Assembly (NCBI RefSeq): GCF_004364245.1
Contig: NZ_SOAV01000014.1
Span: 124,001 to 188,000, forward strand
Direction of reading: 5' to 3'
DNA: 64,000 nucleotides
DNA from: Streptomyces sp. BK208
GTDB taxonomy: Bacteria > Actinomycetota > Actinomycetes > Streptomycetales > Streptomycetaceae
Positions 8,583 through 17,700 of this stretch are shown in pieces (within the stretch, counting starts at the first letter, position 1; every line of letters starts with the position of its first letter). Under the pieces are notes generated by a model. The model was not told the origin of the DNA. It ran no database searches and worked only from the letters and a program-made list of their open reading frames with translations. Made by a program: the position numbers and the translations under genes.

Positions 8583-9923
8583 ATGGCTGACCAGTCCATC
8601 CCGGAGACCCGCAGCTCCGAGGCCACGCGCCGGGCTCCCGGCGCCCCCGGGCCGCTCGCCTCCCGGAACTCCGGGGACGTTCCCGGGGGCATCTCACGCC
8701 GACGACTGCTCGGCACCGCCGGCGCCACCGGGCTCGCCCTCGGCGCGGCGGGGGCCGCTGCGGGCTATGCCGCCGCGCCCTCCGCCGCCGCCACCCCCCT
8801 CACCTCGCTCGGCAGCGAGCAGGCGATGTTTCACGGGAAACATCAGCCCGGCATCACCACCCCGATGCAGGCCTGCGGGCACCTCGTCGCCTTCGACCTC
8901 GCCGCGGGCGCGGGCCGCAAGGAGGCCGCCGCGCTGCTGCGCCGCTGGTCCGACACGGCCCGGCGGCTGATGGCGGGCGAGCCGGCCGGTACCCGTGACA
9001 CCGACGTGGCCCGGGACGCCGGACCCTCCTCGCTGACCGTCACCTTCGGGTTCGGCCACAGCTTCTTCGGCCGCACCGGTCTGGACGCGCAGCGTCCGGA
9101 CGCCCTCGACCCGCTCCCCGACTTCTCCTCCGACCACCTCGACAAGAACCGCAGCAACGGCGACCTGTGGGTCCAGATCGGCGCCGACGACGCCCTGGTG
9201 GCCTTCCACGCCCTGCGCGCGATCCAGCGGGACGCCGGGACGGCCGCCCGCGTCCGCTGGCAGATGAACGGCTTCAACCGCTCGCCGGGCGCCACCGACC
9301 GCCCCATGACGACCCGCAACCTCATGGGCCAGGTCGACGGCACCCGCAACCCGAAACCCGCCGAGGCCGACTTCGACCAGCGGATCTTCGTCCCGGAGTC
9401 GGCCGCCTCCGCGACGGCCGGTCCGGCCTGGATGGCGAACGGCTCCTACGTCGTCGTACGCCGCATCCGCATGCTGCTCGACGACTGGGAGCAGCTGTCC
9501 CCCAAGGCCCAGGAGGACGTCATCGGGCGCCGCAAGTCCGACGGGGCGCCCCTGTCCGGGGGCGATGAGGCCACCGAGACGACCGAGATGGACCTGGAGA
9601 AGACGGACGGCTCCGGAAAACTCGTCGTCCCGATCAACGCCCACGCCCGGATCACCCGCCCCGACCAGAACGGCGGCGCGGCCATGCTCCGCCGTCCCTT
9701 CTCGTACCACGACGGCTTCGACGCCGACGGAGTCCCGGACGCCGGACTGCTCTTCGTCTGCTGGCAGGCCGACCCCCTGCGGGGCTTCGTGCCCGTGCAG
9801 CGCAAGCTGGACCGGGGCGACGCGCTGTCGCGGTTCATCCGGCACGAGGCGAGCGGCCTGTTCGCGGTGCCGGGCGGGGCGGCGGAGGGAGAGTACGTGG
9901 GGCAGCGGCTGCTCGAAGGGTGA
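8583..9923 (+). CDS. dtpA: Tat-exported DyP-type haem peroxidase
   Basis: A 446-residue dye-decolorising peroxidase. A twin-arginine signal (SRRRLLGTAG, residues ~39-48, preceded by a long n-region) predicts export as a folded haem protein. The DyP fold begins around FHGKHQPGI. GQVDGTRNP is the family GxxDG motif with the distal Asp, and NGSYVVVRRIRM supplies the conserved Arg region. The S. lividans homologue DtpA lies in the same copper locus and helps mature the radical copper oxidase GlxA, so a similar role is likely. The start follows copCD by eight bases without a clear ribosome site, suggesting coupling. The stretch 8827-8842 is one mismatch from parS. Confidence 0.92.
   Translation: MADQSIPETRSSEATRRAPGAPGPLASRNSGDVPGGISRRRLLGTAGATGLALGAAGAAAGYAAAPSAAATPLTSLGSEQAMFHGKHQPGITTPMQACGHLVAFDLAAGAGRKEAAALLRRWSDTARRLMAGEPAGTRDTDVARDAGPSSLTVTFGFGHSFFGRTGLDAQRPDALDPLPDFSSDHLDKNRSNGDLWVQIGADDALVAFHALRAIQRDAGTAARVRWQMNGFNRSPGATDRPMTTRNLMGQVDGTRNPKPAEADFDQRIFVPESAASATAGPAWMANGSYVVVRRIRMLLDDWEQLSPKAQEDVIGRRKSDGAPLSGGDEATETTEMDLEKTDGSGKLVVPINAHARITRPDQNGGAAMLRRPFSYHDGFDADGVPDAGLLFVCWQADPLRGFVPVQRKLDRGDALSRFIRHEASGLFAVPGGAAEGEYVGQRLLEG
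8827..8842. other. parS-like 16-mer inside dtpA (one mismatch)
   Basis: TGTTTCACGGGAAACA differs at one position from the Streptomyces ParB site. It encodes part of FHGKHQ, so coding constraint may limit it. Whether ParB binds is uncertain. Confidence 0.4.
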
Positions 9924-9991
9924 ACCGGCGGCGCATCACCCCGGTGAGGGGGAGGGGCGAGATGCGTGAACCGGGTCTCGCCCGGGCGCAT

Positions 9992-9997
9992 TAGGGT
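9992..9997 (+). promoter_or_regulatory. -10 element of pheA (leaderless type)
   Basis: TAGGGT ends six bases before the pheA ATG. In Streptomyces this spacing usually puts the transcription start at or next to the start codon. A GAGG in the gap could also act as a weak ribosome site. Confidence 0.5.
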
Positions 9998-10003
9998 GAG
10001 GAC

Positions 10004-10936
10004 ATGCCAGCCAGTTACGCGTATCTCGGCCCTGAAGGCACCTTCACCGAAGTCGCCCTGCGCACCCTTCCGGAGACGGCGACCCGGGAACTGGTCCCGT
10101 ACGTCTCCGTCCAGTCCGCGCTCGACGCGGTGCGCACCGGCGAGGCCGAGGCCGCGTTCGTGCCGATCGAGAACTCCGTCGAGGGCGGCATCACCACCAC
10201 CCTCGACGAGCTGGTCGCCGGCCAGCCCTTGATGATCTACCGCGAGGTGCTGCTGTCCATCACCTTCGCGCTGCTGGTCCGTCCCGGCACGAAGCTGTCG
10301 GACATCAAGACGGTCACCGCCCACCCGGCCGCCCAGCCCCAGGTCCGCAACTGGCTCAAGGCGCACCTCCCGGACGTCGCCTGGGAGTCGGCCGCCTCCA
10401 ACGCGGACGGCGCCCGCCTGGTGCAGGAGGGGCGGTACGACGCGGCCTTCGCGGGTGAGTTCGCCGCCGAGCGGTACGGCCTGGAGGTCCTGGAAGCCGA
10501 CATCCACGACGCGGAGAACGCCCAGACGCGCTTCGTGCTGGTGGGCCGCCCGGCCCGGCCCGCGGCACCGACCGGCGCGGACAAGACGTCCGTCGTGCTC
10601 TGGCAGCGCGACGACCACCCCGGCGGCCTGCGCGACCTGCTGGGCGAGTTCGCCACCCGGGGCGTCAACCTGATGCTGCTCCAGTCCCGGCCGACGGGGG
10701 CCGGGATCGGCAACTACTGCTTCTGCATCGACGCCGAGGGGCACATCTCCGACCGCCGGGTGGCCGACGCGCTGATGGGTCTGAAGCGGTCCTGCCTCCA
10801 GGTGCGCTACCTCGGGTCCTACCCGCGTGCCGAGGTCGATCCCGCGGACGTGGACGCACTGCGGCCGGGGACATCGGACGAGGCGTTCGTGGCGGCGGCG
10901 GACTGGGTGGCGCGGTGCCAGGACGGCCGGTTCTGA
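10004..10936 (+). CDS. pheA: Prephenate dehydratase
   Basis: Converts prephenate to phenylpyruvate in phenylalanine synthesis. At 310 residues it is the monofunctional form, with no chorismate mutase. Residues 1-190 are the catalytic domain: YLGPEGTFTEVAL at the N-terminus, PIENSVEGGI, then TRFVLVGRP near its end. Residues ~200-290 are a regulatory ACT domain (GGLRDLLGEFATRGVNL, then LQSRPTGAGIGNYCFCID), where phenylalanine feedback is expected. The gene is preceded by a leaderless-type -10 and followed by a ~500-bp non-coding stretch filled with DnaA boxes. Confidence 0.95.
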   Translation: MPASYAYLGPEGTFTEVALRTLPETATRELVPYVSVQSALDAVRTGEAEAAFVPIENSVEGGITTTLDELVAGQPLMIYREVLLSITFALLVRPGTKLSDIKTVTAHPAAQPQVRNWLKAHLPDVAWESAASNADGARLVQEGRYDAAFAGEFAAERYGLEVLEADIHDAENAQTRFVLVGRPARPAAPTGADKTSVVLWQRDDHPGGLRDLLGEFATRGVNLMLLQSRPTGAGIGNYCFCIDAEGHISDRRVADALMGLKRSCLQVRYLGSYPRAEVDPADVDALRPGTSDEAFVAAADWVARCQDGRF

Positions 10937-10962
10937 CCGCCGGTCCTACCTGCTGATTTTCG

Positions 10963-11300
10963 TTGTCCACAGAAGTTATCCACAGGTCCTCTTCTCGACC
11001 TGGGGACAAGTCGACAACGAAGGGGCATTCAGTCGACATATCCCCCTACGGCCGACCCCTTCACCCACAGGGACTCAAGCCACCCTTCGTCCACCTGTTT
11101 CCCGCCCCCCATTCTCCGGAGTGACACCCAGCGCCCGGTTTCCACTCGAAAGTGGGGGCGGGGAAGGTTTGACCAGTCCGCACCCAGGATTTTGGAATGA
11201 TCGCCTCCGTGAGTCCACAGATCTTTCGCACAGCCTGTGGATAACTTTTCCGGACTGTGGATTCCTGTGGACAGACACCTCCCAACTCCCGTTCTCCACA
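10963..11300. other. Cluster of DnaA boxes between pheA and serS
   Basis: The gene-free stretch 10937-11444 holds TTGTCCACA (10963-10971), TTATCCACA (10976-10984) and an inverted TTATCCACA (11236-11244), all exact DnaA boxes. One-mismatch or weaker copies lie at 11001-11009, 11256-11264, 11266-11274 and 11292-11300. The first two are direct repeats four bases apart. No coding potential is evident. DnaA-box clusters outside oriC that limit initiation are known in S. coelicolor; this block has that appearance. Confidence 0.8.
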
Positions 11301-11431
11301 GGCAAATCCGGTCAACTCCTCAGCCGTACGGCACCCCGTTCCAGGGATGTCGCGCCTCTTCATTGACCAGAGGAACCACGGGCGGGACCCCTTCCGGCAA
11401 TAGTGGGTCGAGACCCGGCCTCGCACACCGG

Positions 11432-11437
11432 TAGCCT
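11432..11437 (+). promoter_or_regulatory. -10 element of serS (leaderless type)
   Basis: TAGCCT is followed by seven bases and the GTG at 11445. No ribosome-binding sequence precedes that GTG. I see no T-box leader. Confidence 0.55.
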
Positions 11438-11444
11438 TGACCTC

Positions 11445-12722
11445 GTGATTGACCTTCGCCTGCTCCGTGAGGACCCCGACCGTGTGCGCGCCTCGCAGCG
11501 CGCCCGTGGAGAGGACGTCGCGCTCGTCGACTCCCTCCTGTCCGCCGACGAACGGCGCAGGTCGTCCGGCGTCCGCTTCGACGAGCTGCGTGCCGAGCAG
11601 AAGGGCCTCGGCAAGCTGATCGGCAAGGCATCCGGGGACGAGAAGGCGGAGCTGCTCAAGCGGGCCGAGCAGCTGAAGACCGACGTCAAGGCCGCCGACA
11701 CCGAACGCGACGCGGCCGACACCGAGACCCAGGAGCTGCTCCAGCGCCTCGGCAACCTCGTCCACCCCGACGTGCCCGTCGGCGGTGAGGAGGACTTCGT
11801 CACGCTGGAGACGCACGGCACGCACCGCGACTTCGCCGCCGAGGGCTTCGAGCCCCGGGACCACCTGGAGCTGGGCCAGCTGCTCGGCGCCATCGACGTG
11901 GAGCGCGGCGCCAAGGTCTCCGGGTCACGCTTCTACTTCCTGACCGGCGTGGGCGCCCTCCTGGAGCTCGCCCTGGTCAACGCGGCGATCGCGCAGGCCA
12001 CCGCGGCCGGCTTCACGCCGATGCTGACCCCGGCGCTGGTGCGCCCGCAGTCGATGGCCGGCACGGGCTTCCTCGGCCAGGCCGCCCAGGACGTCTACCA
12101 CCTGGACAAGGACGACCTCTACCTGGTCGGCACGTCCGAGGTGCCGCTCGCGGCGTACCACATGGACGAGATCCTGGACGCCGACCGACTGCCGCTGCGC
12201 TACGCCGGCTTCTCGCCCTGCTTCCGCCGCGAGGCGGGCTCGCACGGCAAGGACACCCGGGGCATCTTCCGCGTGCACCAGTTCGACAAGGTCGAGATGT
12301 TCTCCTACGTCCTCCCCGAGGACTCGCAGGCCGAGCACCAGCGCCTGCTGGAGTGGGAGAAGCAGTGGCTGACGTCGCTGGAGCTGCCGTTCCGGGTGAT
12401 CGACGTGGCCTCGGCCGACCTGGGCTCCTCGGCCGCGCGCAAGTACGACTGCGAGGCGTGGATCCCGACCCAGGGCAAGTACCGCGAGCTGACCTCGACC
12501 TCGGACTGCACCGAGTTCCAGTCCCGCCGGCTGTCGATCCGCGTCCGCGAGGGCAAGAAGGTGCGCCCGCTGGCCACGCTCAACGGCACGCTGTGCGCCG
12601 TACCGCGCACGATCGTGGCGATCCTGGAGAACCACCAGCAGGCCGACGGCTCGGTCCGCGTGCCCGAGGTGCTGCGCCCTTACCTGGGCGGCCGGGAGGT
12701 CCTGGAGCCGGTGGCCAAGTGA
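11445..12722 (+). CDS. serS: Seryl-tRNA synthetase
   Basis: Class II aminoacyl-tRNA synthetase charging tRNA-Ser. The start VIDLRLLREDPDRVRASQ is the typical N-terminus. Residues ~30-105 form the antiparallel coiled-coil arm that grips the long variable arm of tRNA-Ser (FDELRAEQKGLGKLIGKA). The catalytic core follows with motif 2 (CFRREAGSHGKDTRGIFRVHQF) and motif 3 (NGTLCAVPRTIVAILENHQ). 425 residues is standard. GTG 11445 is preferred over GTG 11403 because the protein homology begins there and a TANNNT -10 sits seven bases upstream. The stop overlaps the next gene by four bases. Confidence 0.96.
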   Translation: MIDLRLLREDPDRVRASQRARGEDVALVDSLLSADERRRSSGVRFDELRAEQKGLGKLIGKASGDEKAELLKRAEQLKTDVKAADTERDAADTETQELLQRLGNLVHPDVPVGGEEDFVTLETHGTHRDFAAEGFEPRDHLELGQLLGAIDVERGAKVSGSRFYFLTGVGALLELALVNAAIAQATAAGFTPMLTPALVRPQSMAGTGFLGQAAQDVYHLDKDDLYLVGTSEVPLAAYHMDEILDADRLPLRYAGFSPCFRREAGSHGKDTRGIFRVHQFDKVEMFSYVLPEDSQAEHQRLLEWEKQWLTSLELPFRVIDVASADLGSSAARKYDCEAWIPTQGKYRELTSTSDCTEFQSRRLSIRVREGKKVRPLATLNGTLCAVPRTIVAILENHQQADGSVRVPEVLRPYLGGREVLEPVAK

Positions 12723-13561
12723 CGGACACCGGCACCGCCACGATCCCCGGCACCGGCACCGCCGGTGGCTTCCCGTACCGGCTGATCGCGACCGACCTCG
12801 ACGGCACGCTGCTGCGCGGCGACGACACGATCTCGCAGCGCACCCGTGACGCGCTCCGTGCGGCCACCGCGGCGGGCGCGGCCCACATCGTGGTCACCGG
12901 GCGGGCGGTGCCGTGGACCCGGCACATCCTGGACGACCTCGGTTACGACGGGCTGGCCGTCTGCGGTCAGGGCGCGCAGGTCTACCACGCCGGGGAGCAC
13001 CGGCTGCTGACCTCCGTGACCCTGGACCGGCAGCTGGCCGGGGTGGCGCTGGCCAAGATCGAGGCGGAGACCGGTCCGCTGTACCTGGCGGCGAGCCGGG
13101 ACGGCCTGGAGGGCGACGTGCTGGTCGGCCCGGGCTACGCGGTCGGGGGCGACCTGCCGGCCGTGCCGTTCACCGACGCCTCGGATCTGTGGTCGGCGCC
13201 GCTGAACAAGATCTACATCCAGCATCCGACCCTCTCGGACGACGAGCTGGCCGAGGTGGCCCGGCACGCCGCGGGCGGCTTCGTCACGGTCGTCATGGCC
13301 GGCGCCGGAGTCGTCGAGCTGCTCCCCCTCGGCCTGTCCAAGGCGACCGGCCTGTCGCTGGCGGCACGCCGGCTCGGTCTCAAGGCCGCGGACACGATCG
13401 CGTTCGGCGACATGCCCAACGACGTGCCGATGTTCGGCTGGGCGGCCAGGGGCGTGGCGATGGCCAACGCCCACGAGGAGCTGAAGGCGGTGGCCGACGA
13501 GGTGACGTCCTCCAACGACGAGGACGGCATCGCGGTGGTGCTGGAGCGTCTGGCGGGCTGA
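12719..13561 (+). CDS. Cof-type HAD phosphatase, copy 1
   Basis: A 280-residue HAD hydrolase of the Cof/YbiV (class IIB cap) group. Motif I is DLDGTLLRGDD with nucleophile and acid/base Asp. Motif II is in VVTGRA, the motif III Lys in LGLSKATGLS, and motif IV is GDMPNDVPMFG. Such enzymes dephosphorylate sugar phosphates or nucleotide-like compounds; the substrate cannot be read from sequence. GTG 12719 overlaps the serS stop (GTGA), so it is probably translated from the serS message. A second Cof-type gene lies at 21766. Confidence 0.88.
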   Translation: MTDTGTATIPGTGTAGGFPYRLIATDLDGTLLRGDDTISQRTRDALRAATAAGAAHIVVTGRAVPWTRHILDDLGYDGLAVCGQGAQVYHAGEHRLLTSVTLDRQLAGVALAKIEAETGPLYLAASRDGLEGDVLVGPGYAVGGDLPAVPFTDASDLWSAPLNKIYIQHPTLSDDELAEVARHAAGGFVTVVMAGAGVVELLPLGLSKATGLSLAARRLGLKAADTIAFGDMPNDVPMFGWAARGVAMANAHEELKAVADEVTSSNDEDGIAVVLERLAG

Positions 13562-13894
13562 TCCCCGCCCTGCGGCCGGAGCGTCCGGCGGGCCGGTCCC
13601 GGCCCCCGGGGCTGTGACACGACCGTGCGCACGGTCCGGACGGCGTCGGCGTCCCCGTCGGTCGGCCCACGCGAGGCATCCCCGCGTGCTCGAAGCGGCC
13701 TCCCGCTGCGCCGGCGCCGTCCGGCCTCGTGCATCCCCCACAGTGCCGCGACGGAAAGCCGGGCGCCACCGATTAAATGCGGACGTACACGTACACCGAG
13801 GGTGTGCGGCCCGCACCGGCTCCCGGAGTGCGTCGCACGGCCCCGTCACCCGCATGTGGGCGGTACCGGGGCCGACGGACGCTCACCGCGTCGG
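13562..13894. other. Gene-free stretch between convergent genes
   Basis: About 330 bases separate the ends of the HAD gene and the ABC exporter operon. GC-rich inverted repeats just after 13570 could terminate transcription. I see no coding sequence or RNA gene. Confidence 0.6.
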
Positions 13895-14614
13895 TCACTC
13901 CTCCCCTGCGAGCGTCAGCGACCGCAGTTTCTGGCCCGCGTACCAGGTGGCGAGCACGGTCACCCCGGCCAGCAGCACCGTCGCGGTGGGCAGGCCGACG
14001 TCGGAGGTCACCAGGTTGCCGTCGGCGACTTTCTGGGCCACGGCCAGCGACCACTGCTGGACGCTCAGCGTGCGGGCGCCCGGCACCAGGGAACCGAACA
14101 GGGCCTCCCACACGAGGGCGTAGACGAGGCCGAAGACCACCGCGTGCCGGGACACCGTGCCCAGCAGCAGGAACAGAGCGGCGTAGGCGATGGAGGCGAC
14201 CAGCGCGGCGATCGTGTAGGCGACGGCCACCTGCTGGCCGTTGCCGTTGAGGATCAGGCCGGCGAGCAGCGTGGGCACGGCGGAGAAGACCATCGTCACG
14301 GCTATGGCGACGATCAGCTTGGTGAAGATGATCGTCGGTCGCTTGATCGGCTTGGACAGCAGGTACACCACCGAGCCGTCGTCGATCTCGGGACCGATGG
14401 CGCCGGTGCCGGCGATGACACCGATGATCGGCACCATGGTGGCGAGGGCGAATCCGCCCAGCACGTCCGTCGTGGTCTGGTCGTCGGCTCCGGCGAGTGC
14501 GCGCACCGCGACGGCGATCACGAGCAGCAGCAGCGGGAGCGCGCCGAGGATGAGGGCCCGGCGGCGGCCGAGCAGGGCCCGGTAGGTGAGCCGGGCGACT
14601 GTGGGGTCGTACAT
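13895..14614 (-). CDS. ABC-2-type exporter permease (second pair)
   Basis: A 239-residue membrane protein with six predicted helices, the usual size of an ABC-2 permease half. The motif GPEIDDGSVVYLLSKPIKR is the cytoplasmic amphipathic segment seen in this family, and helices near residues 20-40, 55-75, 100-125, 135-155 and 200-220 are clear. It is last in a four-gene operon; ATG 14614 lies 11 bases after the ATPase stop. It presumably pairs with the ATPase encoded just upstream to export an unknown substrate. Confidence 0.85.
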   Translation of the reverse strand: MYDPTVARLTYRALLGRRRALILGALPLLLLVIAVAVRALAGADDQTTTDVLGGFALATMVPIIGVIAGTGAIGPEIDDGSVVYLLSKPIKRPTIIFTKLIVAIAVTMVFSAVPTLLAGLILNGNGQQVAVAYTIAALVASIAYAALFLLLGTVSRHAVVFGLVYALVWEALFGSLVPGARTLSVQQWSLAVAQKVADGNLVTSDVGLPTATVLLAGVTVLATWYAGQKLRSLTLAGEE

Positions 14615-14625
14615 TCTTGGGCCTC

Positions 14626-15537
14626 CTACGCCGCGACGAGATACGAGAAGACGGACTCGAGGGACTCGTCGGACGGCGAGACCGTGAGCAGCCGGATGCC
14701 CTGGTCGCGGGCGACCTTCGGCAACAGCGCCGTGAAGCGGCCGAAGTCCACGGCCTGGATGCGCAACGCGCCCTCGGCCAGGTCGACCTCGATGCCGGAC
14801 GTCGACGGGTCGGCGATCAGCGCCGCCGCCAGGGCCCGGTCGTCGCTGGAGCGCACCAGGTAGCGGTGCGGCCGGTCGGTCATCAGGCGACGGATCTTGC
14901 GGAAGTCGCCGCTGGCCGCGTGGCGTCCGGCGACGATGACCTCGATGTGCCAGGCGAGCTGTTCGACCTCCTCGAGGATGTGCGAGGAGAACAGCACCGT
15001 GCGGCCCTCGTCGCCCATGCGCCGCAGCAGGTCCATCAACTGCATGCGCTGGCGCGGATCCATGCCGTTGAACGGCTCGTCGAGCAGGAGCAGTGAGGGC
15101 TGGTGCACCAGGGCGGAGGCCATCTTCACGCGCTGGCGCATGCCCTTGGAGTACGTGGCGATCTTCCGGTCCTGGGCGTAGGCCATCTCCACGGTGGCGA
15201 GCGCCTCGTCGGCCGCCCTGGCGCCCAGGCCGTGCAGCTCGGCGTTGGCGAGGACGAACTCGCGGCCGGTGAGGAAGTCGTACATCGCCTCACGCTCGGG
15301 GACGACGCCGATGTGTTGGTAGATGTTCTCGTTGCGCCAGACCGGCTGGCCGTCGAGGGTGACGCTGCCGGTGGAGGGGGCGAGGAAGCCGCCCATCATG
15401 TTGATGAGGGTCGACTTCCCCGCGCCGTTCGGGCCGAGCAGGCCGGTGACGCCGGGGCCGATCGTCATGGTGATGTCGTTGACGGCGACCACGTTGCCGA
15501 ACCAGCGGGAGACGTGGTCGATGTTCAGCGTGGTCAC
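14626..15537 (-). CDS. ABC exporter ATP-binding protein (second pair)
   Basis: A 303-residue ABC ATPase: Walker A GPNGAGKST, Q-loop region GVVPEREAMYDFLTG, signature YSKGMRQRVKMA, Walker B LLLLDEPFNGMD and the H-loop FSSHILEEVEQ. The last ~90 residues form a C-terminal extension typical of drug or lipid exporters. GTG 15537 overlaps the TGA of the preceding permease, which indicates coupling. The longer frame to 16242 reads through the permease and is not coding. Confidence 0.9.
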   Translation of the reverse strand: MTTLNIDHVSRWFGNVVAVNDITMTIGPGVTGLLGPNGAGKSTLINMMGGFLAPSTGSVTLDGQPVWRNENIYQHIGVVPEREAMYDFLTGREFVLANAELHGLGARAADEALATVEMAYAQDRKIATYSKGMRQRVKMASALVHQPSLLLLDEPFNGMDPRQRMQLMDLLRRMGDEGRTVLFSSHILEEVEQLAWHIEVIVAGRHAASGDFRKIRRLMTDRPHRYLVRSSDDRALAAALIADPSTSGIEVDLAEGALRIQAVDFGRFTALLPKVARDQGIRLLTVSPSDESLESVFSYLVAA

Positions 15538-16442
15538 AGTCCCACCTTCTTGTAGCGGCGCATCAGCAGCCCGTACGCGCCGGCGATCAGGCCCAGGGTG
15601 ACGAGGACGTAGACCGCGCCCTCGCCGTTGCTCGGGCCGATCCCGCCCGGGGAGGCCGAGGTGGCGCCCAGGAAGGCGGACTGCACTCCGTCGATGAGGG
15701 TGATCGGCGAGAACAGGCCTATCCAGGCGACGGCCCCGGAGCTGCCCTGGACGTCCGCGATGGCCTGGAGGGTGGAGACCGCGCCGTAGGTGATGGTCAG
15801 GACGGCGATGACGGCGGCGATGCCGAAGCCGCGTCGCGGGGTGACCGAGGCGACGACCAGGCCGAGGCCGGCGAAGAGCAGGGAGAGCAGTGCCACGGAG
15901 ACCAGTCCCTGCGCGAACCCCTTGGTCTGGTCCGCGAAGTCGAGTTTGGCGAGCAGCGCGCCCACGTAGAGCACCAGCAGGGGCGCGGCGGTGAGGATGA
16001 AGAGGGCCGAGGCCAGCGAGGCGTACTTGGCGCGGACGTAGTCGGAGGTCTCGATCGGCCGGGAGAAGTACAGCGGCACGGTCTTGAAGCGCAGGTCGCG
16101 CGAGACGGACTGCGGGGCCTGGGCAGCGACGTAGAGGCTGATGACGGCCTGCAGGACGATCGCGTAGCGCGTGTACTCCACGGGCAGGTCGTCGGCCTTG
16201 GTGGCGACGGCGACGGCGACCATGATGGCCGCCGGCAGGCACATCACCACGAACAGCAGCATCGGCAGCACCTTGGACTTGGCCGAGCGGCCGAGACCGT
16301 AGGCACCGCGCAGGGACTGCGAGTACAGCGAGCGGCGGGCGTAGGCACGGCCGAGGCGGGGGCCGTCGTAGGTGCGGTACCCGATGTTGTGGATGCGGGT
16401 CTGGTCGCCCGGGACCGTGGCTGTGGGCTGCTCAGCTGCCAT
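15534..16442 (-). CDS. ABC-2-type exporter permease (first pair)
   Basis: A 302-residue permease with a cytoplasmic N-terminus (IHNIGYRTYDGPRLGRAYARR) and six hydrophobic segments between residues ~60 and 295. The motif SRDLRFKTVPLYFSRPIETSDYVRAK is the coupling region, comparable to the second permease. ATG 16442 overlaps the end of the first ATPase gene by 11 bases, and its stop overlaps the second ATPase start. The two ATPase-permease pairs may form one heteromeric exporter or two related ones. Confidence 0.88.
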   Translation of the reverse strand: MAAEQPTATVPGDQTRIHNIGYRTYDGPRLGRAYARRSLYSQSLRGAYGLGRSAKSKVLPMLLFVVMCLPAAIMVAVAVATKADDLPVEYTRYAIVLQAVISLYVAAQAPQSVSRDLRFKTVPLYFSRPIETSDYVRAKYASLASALFILTAAPLLVLYVGALLAKLDFADQTKGFAQGLVSVALLSLLFAGLGLVVASVTPRRGFGIAAVIAVLTITYGAVSTLQAIADVQGSSGAVAWIGLFSPITLIDGVQSAFLGATSASPGGIGPSNGEGAVYVLVTLGLIAGAYGLLMRRYKKVGL

Positions 16443-17400
16443 GGCCGACCGCCTCCTTCCTTGCTGCGTCGCTGTCGGTGAAGACCTCCGAGATGTGGTG
16501 CCGGCGCTGCTCCATGCGGACCAGGCCGAGTCCGAGGTCGGTTATGACGTCGCGGACCAGGTCGTAGGTCTCCTCGCCCGCCGAGGTGAGCAGCAGGACG
16601 CGCCCGGCGCCGGGCAGGCCGCTGCCGTCCTGGACGCTCACCCCGCGCGCGTCCAGCGCGTCGCGCACCGCGCGGGTGCCGTCGGGGTGCTCGTCGGTGT
16701 CCGTGACCTCGATCGCGAGGGTCGTGGTGGTCTGGGTGAAGTCCGTGGTGGAGCTGGAGCGCAGCAGCTTGCCGCCGTCCACGACGACGACGTGGTCGCA
16801 GGTGCGTTCCAGCTCGCCCAGCAGGTGCGAGGTGACCAGGACGGAGATGCCGAAGTCGGTGTGGATGCGACGGATCAGGCCGAGCATCTCGTCACGGCCG
16901 ACCGGGTCGAGGCCGTTGGTCGGCTCGTCGAGGAAGACCAGCTGAGGGTCGTGGACGAGTGCCTGCGCGAGCTTGACGCGCTGCTTCATGCCCGTCGAGT
17001 AACCGCCTATCGGGCGGTAGCGCTCCTCGTACAGTCCGACGTGGCGCAGGGTGTCGGCGGTGCGCTCGCGGGCGGCGGTGGGCGGGAGGCCGGACATGCG
17101 CGCCATGTGGACGACGAACTCGGTGGCCGAGACGTCGGGTGGCAGGCAGTCGTGCTCCGGCATGTAGCCGACCCGCTCACGGATGTCGGCGCCCTTGGTG
17201 GCGACATCGAGTCCGAGCACTTCGGCCCGGCCCTCGGTGGCGGGAGACAGACCCAGCAGGATCTTGATCAGAGTGGACTTGCCGGCGCCGTTGGCACCGA
17301 CGAGTCCGGTCACACCGGGTCCGACATCCACGGAGAGCCGGTCGAGCGCGGTCACCCGGGGGAACCGCTTGCTCAGGCTTTCGGTCGCGATCACAGTCAC
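16432..17400 (-). CDS. ABC exporter ATP-binding protein (first pair)
   Basis: A 322-residue ABC ATPase and first gene of the four-gene exporter operon. Motifs: Walker A GANGAGKST, signature YSTGMKQRVKLAQ, Walker B LVFLDEPTNGLDP and H-loop VTSHLLGELE. A 90-residue C-terminal domain follows. GTG 17400 is chosen because TACTGT (a TANNNT -10) ends seven bases before it, which fits a leaderless message; a second GTG two codons on is possible. The frame extends to 17562 but that part has no coding character. Confidence 0.88.
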   Translation of the reverse strand: MTVIATESLSKRFPRVTALDRLSVDVGPGVTGLVGANGAGKSTLIKILLGLSPATEGRAEVLGLDVATKGADIRERVGYMPEHDCLPPDVSATEFVVHMARMSGLPPTAARERTADTLRHVGLYEERYRPIGGYSTGMKQRVKLAQALVHDPQLVFLDEPTNGLDPVGRDEMLGLIRRIHTDFGISVLVTSHLLGELERTCDHVVVVDGGKLLRSSSTTDFTQTTTTLAIEVTDTDEHPDGTRAVRDALDARGVSVQDGSGLPGAGRVLLLTSAGEETYDLVRDVITDLGLGLVRMEQRRHHISEVFTDSDAARKEAVGHGS

Positions 17401-17407
17401 ATCCACG

Positions 17408-17413
17408 ACAGTA
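17408..17413 (-). promoter_or_regulatory. -10 element of the ABC exporter operon
   Basis: Read on the minus strand, TACTGT, seven bases, then GTG 17400. This supports a leaderless start. On the other strand a TTGACG at 17545-17550 might serve the divergent gene, but no partner -10 is convincing. Confidence 0.5.
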
Positions 17414-17700
17414 GTGACGGGCGCCACCGCGGTCGTCAGACCGCAGAGCCGTCTTCGCGTCAGACTCCAGTAGTACGGGCCCGTAGGGGTTGCCGTACCT
17501 GAGAGCCACGGCGCGGCTGTCCCGAGGCCGCGCACCCACCCTATTGACGACTGGTCTAACAACTGGGAGATTCGGCGTCGTCACGTTACGGGCCGGTAGC
17601 ACGGGCGGCGCGGGCCGCGCCCAGACGGGGGAACGGGGGCGGCAAGGCGACGGCGAGGGCCGACCCGGCGGCGCCCCGCGGACCGGTCCCGCGTGAAGGC

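Noticed and set aside
11301..11444. T-box or other leader riboswitch before serS
   Set aside because: No specifier stem or T-box consensus seen; a -10 lies directly before the GTG start.
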